Source: an uncultured Saprospiraceae bacterium (GTDB lineage Bacteria; Bacteroidota; Bacteroidia; Chitinophagales; Saprospiraceae). From it: a stretch of 38,540 nt of DNA. Position numbers and translations under genes: made by a program. The stretch's first letter is position 1. Every line of letters begins with the position of its first letter. The notes below the pieces were generated by a model that had not been told where the DNA came from, did not search any database, and was given only the letters and a program-made list of their open reading frames with translations. Positions 34,998 through 38,540 of this stretch are shown piece after piece. The DNA lies in NCBI GenBank assembly GCA_905480605.1, contig CAJQRD010000075.1, positions 1-38,540 of the forward strand. Reading direction: 5' to 3'.

Positions 34998-35554
34998 CCT
35001 GCTAATCTGATTAATTTAGATAATTTCTCTTTTAATAACGTTCTTGCTTTTACAAGTTGAGATCGAGAAGTACTCTCTCCAATTTCAAGCATCTGTGCAA
35101 TTTCCTTATGACTGTAACCTTCTATAACATATAGATTAAAAACAGTTTTGTATCCAGGTGGCATTGTTTGTACCAATCTGATTATTTCTTCTTTTGATAA
35201 TTCATCAATTATAGTTGGGCTAGGATCGTAAATATGATAATTTTCAATTTCTGAGTAATTATATTTTGTCACATACTTTTGTTTGTATTTCAAAGCATTA
35301 TTTATCATTACTCTTCTCATCCAAGATTCTAATGTGCCTTGTCCACTATAGAGATCTAGTTTGTCAAATACTCTGATAAAACCTTCCTGCAACATGTCCT
35401 CAGCTTCACTTTTATCTCTTGAGAATCTATAACAAAGCGACATCATCTTACCAGAATACATAGAAAAGAGCTGCCTGCAAGCAGTTCTATCGCCCTTAAT
35501 ACAAAGAGCTATTATCTCATTTTCTGTATGTTTATTTAAGCTTAAAGGTGACAT
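34994..35554 (-). CDS. ECF-type RNA polymerase sigma factor
   Basis: A 186-residue sigma-70 family factor with only regions 2 and 4. Region 2 (about 30-95) includes LCYRFSRDKSEAEDMLQEGFIRVFDKL and TLESWMRRVMINNALKYK. Region 4 (about 125-180) includes PPGYKTVFNLYVIEGYSHKEIAQMLEIGESTSRSQLVKAR, quoted in parts here because of its length. Such factors are normally held by an anti-sigma and released by an envelope signal. The downstream 4-nt-overlapping gene has an anti-sigma-like head, which fits. A 63-nt gap separates it from the upstream LEA-like gene, so the promoter is uncertain. Confidence 0.95.
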   Translation of the reverse strand: MSPLSLNKHTENEIIALCIKGDRTACRQLFSMYSGKMMSLCYRFSRDKSEAEDMLQEGFIRVFDKLDLYSGQGTLESWMRRVMINNALKYKQKYVTKYNYSEIENYHIYDPSPTIIDELSKEEIIRLVQTMPPGYKTVFNLYVIEGYSHKEIAQMLEIGESTSRSQLVKARTLLKEKLSKLIRLAG

Positions 35555-35617
35555 CTTTTGCTTCTTAATTATATAGATACATCATTTAATTAAAACGCTG
35601 CTTCTCTGAAATAAGTA

Positions 35618-36415
35618 TTACTCGTTGTCTATTATAGCGTCGTCAATAATTTCATTTCCATCGCCATCCAAATCTTCAAATCCAGTTGCTTTTTCTACAG
35701 ATTTAGGCTCTGGCTTTGTTATATTACCATCAATAGTAATTTTCCCTTCAGAAAATGAATCGTATTCTCCACTTGCAAATTTATCAGCTTTGCTAAAGAA
35801 GTCATCAGTTTCTTTCAACAATGAATCTCCAGTAGTTAGAGTCTCGTCAGCAAATTCTTTTTTGGGCTTTAGCTTTTCTGCTTCTGCCCATGAATCAGCT
35901 TTATCCATCGTTTCATTAAGTTTTTCAGAAGCTTTTCCAGCCAAATCTTTTGCCTTTTCAACAACATCATCTTTTAAGTCTAAAAGTTTTTCTCCAACAT
36001 CTTCACTAATTCCTTTCGACTTTTCTAAAAGTTCACCGCCAGTTTCCAGAACTTGTTTGCCAACAGTTTCTGAAATATCAGAGGCCTTATCGGCTAGTTC
36101 AGAGCCTTTCTCTATAACTTTGGAACCTACTGATTCAGATATGCCTTCAATTTTTTCAACAATAGGGTTCTCGGACAATTCATTTACCTTTTCTTTCGCT
36201 TTCTCAACCAATTCTTTAGAATTTTCTATTATAGATTCTTTAAGACCACTCGTTTTCTCCATAAATGAATCTGAGGCACCCTCCATAAATTCAGTTCCTT
36301 TATCTAGTAACTCACTTCCTTCTTCTTTAATGAATTCTCCGGCATGGGAAGTCGCAGATTTTGCAACTGAACTAGCTCCAAAAAAAAGTTTTTTTAAATC
36401 ATTTAATACACCCAT
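35618..36415 (-). CDS. LEA-like amphipathic helical protein
   Basis: A 265-residue protein almost wholly made of amphipathic helix with repeated motifs like SELLDKGTEFMEGA, GSELADKASDISETVGKQ, GGELLEKSKGISEDVGEK and AKDLAGKASEKLNETMDK, near an 11-residue period seen in LEA and apolipoprotein-like proteins. There is no signal peptide; the N-terminus MGVLNDLKKLFFGASSVAKS might bind a membrane. The C-terminus is acidic and ends DAIIDNE. Such proteins protect membranes or proteins during drying, cold or osmotic stress, but no function is proven here. It lies upstream of the sigma gene on the same strand (63 nt) and has a 16-bp palindrome 20 nt from its start. Confidence 0.75.
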   Translation of the reverse strand: MGVLNDLKKLFFGASSVAKSATSHAGEFIKEEGSELLDKGTEFMEGASDSFMEKTSGLKESIIENSKELVEKAKEKVNELSENPIVEKIEGISESVGSKVIEKGSELADKASDISETVGKQVLETGGELLEKSKGISEDVGEKLLDLKDDVVEKAKDLAGKASEKLNETMDKADSWAEAEKLKPKKEFADETLTTGDSLLKETDDFFSKADKFASGEYDSFSEGKITIDGNITKPEPKSVEKATGFEDLDGDGNEIIDDAIIDNE

Positions 36416-36435
36416 TAGATATGATAGTTTAATGT

Positions 36436-36451
36436 TTTAGAATATTCTAAA
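36436..36451. promoter_or_regulatory. 16-bp palindrome in the divergent control region of the LEA-like gene
   Basis: TTTAGAATATTCTAAA at 36436-36451 is perfectly symmetrical. The half motif ATATTCTA recurs as a direct repeat at 36442 and 36468. It lies 20 nt upstream of the LEA-like start and about 85 nt before the TTG-started gene, as an operator for either could. Expect several chance palindromes of this size in AT-rich DNA, so this is a candidate only. Confidence 0.35.
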
Positions 36452-36534
36452 TATACAATAAGTTGACATATTCTATATCATCTAAATCAATTTTTCATCT
36501 TTTTAATAAGTAAAAGAGTAAATAGTATATTTTT

Positions 36535-36558
36535 ATGGACATAAACTTATCAAATTGA
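36535..36558 (+). other. Seven-codon upstream mini-ORF overlapping the next start
   Basis: ATG at 36535-36537 opens MDINLSN and stops at TGA 36556-36558, whose first two bases are shared with the TTG start of the next gene (TTGA). It could couple translation to the downstream gene, or be the true start separated from the gene by a one-base indel, since MDINLSN runs naturally into LKNLTSLQLEIHA. Confidence 0.35.
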
Positions 36559-37499
36559 AGAATTTAACATCACTACAACTTGAAATTCACGCAACATTAA
36601 ATGAATTTACCAGTATTAAAAAGGTCAATTCTCACTTAGCCCAAATTGATGAACAATTAGGTGACTTATATAATAAGGTTAAAAAATATGACCAAAAATT
36701 AACGAACGAATTAAAAGATATTGAAAAGTTAGAAGAAAATAGCGTTAAGTCATTGTTTCACAGTGTCTTGGGTAATAAGGTGCAGCAACTCGAGAAGGAA
36801 AGGCAAGAGTATTTAGAAACATCGTTAAAGTTTAAAGAGTATAGCAAGAGATTACAAATTCTTGAGTTTGAAAGAGAAATTTTGCAAAAAAAAGTAAAAG
36901 ATATCAATAATATAAAATCAAAACTTCAAGACCTAAAAAACAGACGTAAGGAAGAAATTCTAAGTAGTTCTGATTCTCAAGTCAAGTTATCCTTGGAAGG
37001 AATACTTATGAACTTTGATGAAAGTACAACGATCAAAAAAGAATTATATGAAGCAATTGTTGAAGGCGAGAATTGCATTAAACTTTTAAATGTTGTCATT
37101 TCGTATTTAAAAAAAGCAAGAGATTGGGGCAAATGGGATAATCCAAATAATAGGAGAGGGGCCTATATGAAAAATAGATCTATTGATAATGCTGTTCAAA
37201 ATTTAAGTAAAGCTCAAGTAAGTCTTGATAGATTTTCTAAAGAACTCTCTGATTTAGGAGATAACTATATTCGCTTTGATTTAAGTAAATCACAGTTTGG
37301 TCAGTTTACAGATTTCTTTTTTGATAATCTCATTTCGGATTGGATTGTTCAACAAAAAATTAAGAGTACTATCAATAGTGTTGAGGCTATAATTGATAAA
37401 ATCCAACGAATATTATTTGGCCTTAAAGATGAAAACATGAAAAATAATAATAAATTGGTTGAGTTAACTCATGCAAAAGATCACATATTAACATCATAA
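36555..37499 (+). CDS. Uncharacterised coiled-coil protein with WGxWD motif (first gene of unknown pair)
   Basis: A 314-residue cytoplasmic protein without signal or membrane segment. Residues 15-135 form coiled coil (KKVNSHLAQIDEQLGDLYNKV, ELKDIEKLEENSVKSLF, KVQQLEKERQEYLETSLKF). The centre has LKKARDWGKWDNPNNRRGAY followed by a second helical hairpin (IDNAVQNLSKAQVSLDRFSK, ELSDLGDNYIRFDL). I recall an uncharacterised family of similar layout with a WGxWD core, but cannot verify it. The start is TTG (36555); no in-frame ATG is close, and upstream lies the overlapping 7-codon mini-ORF. The gene is followed after 6 nt by a second unknown gene. Confidence 0.75.
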   Translation: MKNLTSLQLEIHATLNEFTSIKKVNSHLAQIDEQLGDLYNKVKKYDQKLTNELKDIEKLEENSVKSLFHSVLGNKVQQLEKERQEYLETSLKFKEYSKRLQILEFEREILQKKVKDINNIKSKLQDLKNRRKEEILSSSDSQVKLSLEGILMNFDESTTIKKELYEAIVEGENCIKLLNVVISYLKKARDWGKWDNPNNRRGAYMKNRSIDNAVQNLSKAQVSLDRFSKELSDLGDNYIRFDLSKSQFGQFTDFFFDNLISDWIVQQKIKSTINSVEAIIDKIQRILFGLKDENMKNNNKLVELTHAKDHILTS

Positions 37500-37505
37500 T
37501 TAGTT

Positions 37506-38258
37506 ATGGAACAAAAAATCAAAGAACTATTTAAATACAGGAAATTACCTTTTCTCCTTAATACACTTAAGTCAAAGGATAAGGCTTTTTTGAAAAAACA
37601 ATTGGTTACAATCCAAAAAACTATTTATAATCTTGATTATTATTTAGAAAGCAATTGGAAAATAAAAGATAAGAAATTAGCCAAACTTTGGGAAAAAATT
37701 AATAACTCAATTTATGATGCAGGGTTTAATTCAAATGAGGTAGAGAAATTAACAACTCATATCAAAAAATATCAATTACATGAGCTACAACTAAGAGACA
37801 ATAAACTTCCCACAAGATTAAAAATGGAATATTTCTATTACTACAAATCATGTGATGTCAGGTTGATGAGAGAAATTATTTATGCATTTAATCCTCAGCT
37901 TCCGCAAGAATTACCAATTTCAGACTGGCGATTATATGATTTAGTAACTGAAATTAATGATGACATCGAAGATGTGTTTGAGGATCAATATACGATCAAT
38001 GGTAATTACTTTTTAATTTCTGTTAAAGAATTTGGATTGGACGAAACGTCGAAAACATTTTCTGATTTTTTAAATAATCTTTTAGGTAAGTCCATTCAAA
38101 AATTTTCAAGGTCAAAGAAGTCAAATAAATTAAGGATACATTTTTATACAATAAAAAGAATCGAAGAAACAATTAAACTATTAGAAAAGAACGTTGAAAA
38201 AATAAGGTCTAAAGGACTCAACAAAAAGATAGTTCTTTTTGATTTTTTAAATAAATAA
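37506..38258 (+). CDS. Uncharacterised helical protein (second gene of unknown pair)
   Basis: A 250-residue Lys-rich protein that I do not recognise. It has no signal or membrane segment. The N-terminus MEQKIKELFKYRKLPFLLNTL is followed by a helical region (about 20-110), a segment rich in aromatics (MEYFYYYKSCDVRLMREIIY, about 122-141), an acidic patch (LVTEINDDIEDVFEDQYTIN) and a basic C-terminal helix (IEETIKLLEKNVEKIRSKGL). No catalytic motif is visible. It lies 6 nt after the WGxWD gene and is followed by a strong terminator, so the two form a two-gene unit. Its AT content matches its neighbours. Confidence 0.75.
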   Translation: MEQKIKELFKYRKLPFLLNTLKSKDKAFLKKQLVTIQKTIYNLDYYLESNWKIKDKKLAKLWEKINNSIYDAGFNSNEVEKLTTHIKKYQLHELQLRDNKLPTRLKMEYFYYYKSCDVRLMREIIYAFNPQLPQELPISDWRLYDLVTEINDDIEDVFEDQYTINGNYFLISVKEFGLDETSKTFSDFLNNLLGKSIQKFSRSKKSNKLRIHFYTIKRIEETIKLLEKNVEKIRSKGLNKKIVLFDFLNK

Positions 38259-38326
38259 AAATTTGTCTAATTCAAAAATAATAATTATATTTGGAAGACT
38301 AATGAAAGTTGTTCTATAATGATTGG

Positions 38327-38364
38327 CTAGTATTGGCATCTCATGTCGGTACTAGTTTTTTTTT
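38327..38364 (+). terminator. Strong Rho-independent terminator after the unknown pair
   Basis: CTAGTA (38327-38332) pairs with TACTAG (38350-38355). The inner stem continues with GU pairs (38333-38338 with 38344-38349), making 12 pairs around a 5-nt loop, followed by nine T residues. It lies 69 nt after the last stop codon; the intervening sequence shows nothing. Confidence 0.88.
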
Positions 38365-38391
38365 GTCATGCTTTCATATTTACATGCTCAT

Positions 38392-38427
38392 TCCATAGTC
38401 AAGGACTTATCCATACTCAAGGACTTA
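38392..38427. repeat. 18-bp tandem repeat, two units
   Basis: TCCATAGTCAAGGACTTA (38392-38409) is followed directly by TCCATACTCAAGGACTTA (38410-38427), identical at 17 of 18 positions. The repeat is in the noncoding 3' end of the window with no ORF; the rest to 38540 shows nothing. Confidence 0.85.
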
Positions 38428-38540
38428 GTGGATAATTACTGGTCGAAAATTAGTAATGAGTTTAGTGTGTATAATTCATTGACTTTTATATTTCATTTGC
38501 TTTTATATCAAGAATTTGTATAAAATATTTCTTTTAGGTT

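Noticed and set aside
35625-36440. A 271-codon open frame antisense to the LEA-like gene, Ser-rich
   Set aside because: It mirrors the complementary amphipathic helical gene. Ser-rich frames opposite Glu/Lys-rich repeats are typical codon shadows; there is no signal peptide or domain, and the LEA-like strand has the convincing repeat structure.
1-38540. CRISPR array, IS element, prophage or restriction system
   Set aside because: No regularly spaced repeats, transposase, integrase, phage structural or methylase motifs were found on either strand.

Overview
The window is AT-rich DNA (roughly two-thirds A+T) from a member of the Bacteroidota, most likely a marine or environmental lineage near Saprospiria. 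The evidence is two very large secreted proteins with SprB-type repeats and C-terminal type IX secretion (T9SS) sorting domains, a contiguous gldA-gldF-gldG gliding/T9SS ABC transporter set, the ftsX-DUF3098-uppP-truB cluster typical of the phylum, A-rich rather than Shine-Dalgarno leaders, a rpsP promoter of the Bacteroidota type (TTG, then TAnnTTTG), and a long acidic tail on ribosomal protein S16. Nothing resembles a prophage, CRISPR array, transposase, rRNA or tRNA gene. This is mostly chromosomal backbone with lineage-specific genes between conserved blocks. The species assignment is inference.

Layout. 1-4076: the 3' end of ffh, then a 1116-residue cell-surface protein combining a CGPC thioredoxin-like domain, SprB repeats, a PKD domain and a T9SS tail. 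4077-7118 (minus): mutS and a GNAT acetyltransferase. 7119-8403: divergent promoter region and rpsP with a leader hairpin and a strong terminator. 8404-10629: an unrecognised helical protein and an EI24/CysZ-like membrane protein. 10606-17473 (minus): leuS, then a 1330-residue T9SS substrate. 17480-19651 (minus): a secreted protein of unknown role, a glycerophosphodiester phosphodiesterase and a decayed lipoprotein gene. 19666-25663 (plus): a seven-gene tightly packed unit, ftsX-DUF3098-uppP-truB-gldA-gldF-gldG. 25677-27510 (minus): lipoprotein, SCO1, cytochrome c and SRPBCC protein. 27636-32645: DASH cryptochrome, MFS transporter, LolD-like ATPase, glycosyltransferase and MazG-like pyrophosphohydrolase. 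32707-36415 (minus): a helical LEA-like protein, an ECF sigma factor, a protein joining an anti-sigma-like head to an outer-membrane barrel, and a lipoprotein. 36555-38258 (plus): two unrecognised genes ending in a strong terminator.

How the genes fit together. GldA/F/G belong to the gliding and T9SS machinery, and the two giant proteins are probable clients of that secretion route. The ftsX-uppP part ties the same transcription unit to cell division and envelope lipid-carrier recycling. The SCO1/cytochrome c group points to copper delivery or respiratory assembly.

The best candidates for a little-described system are (1) the sigma factor coupled by a 4-nt overlap to a single polypeptide that looks like an anti-sigma head, a membrane segment and an outer-membrane barrel, followed by a lipoprotein; and (2) the unknown coiled-coil pair at 36555-38258, which starts on TTG behind a 7-codon overlapping mini-ORF. 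Other notable points are a lipoprotein gene broken by three in-frame stops with its 3' coding signal still legible, a mutS whose conserved N-terminal codons lie upstream of any usable start codon, and three successive non-ATG starts in gldA/F/G. All calls come from reading the sequence; no database search was possible.
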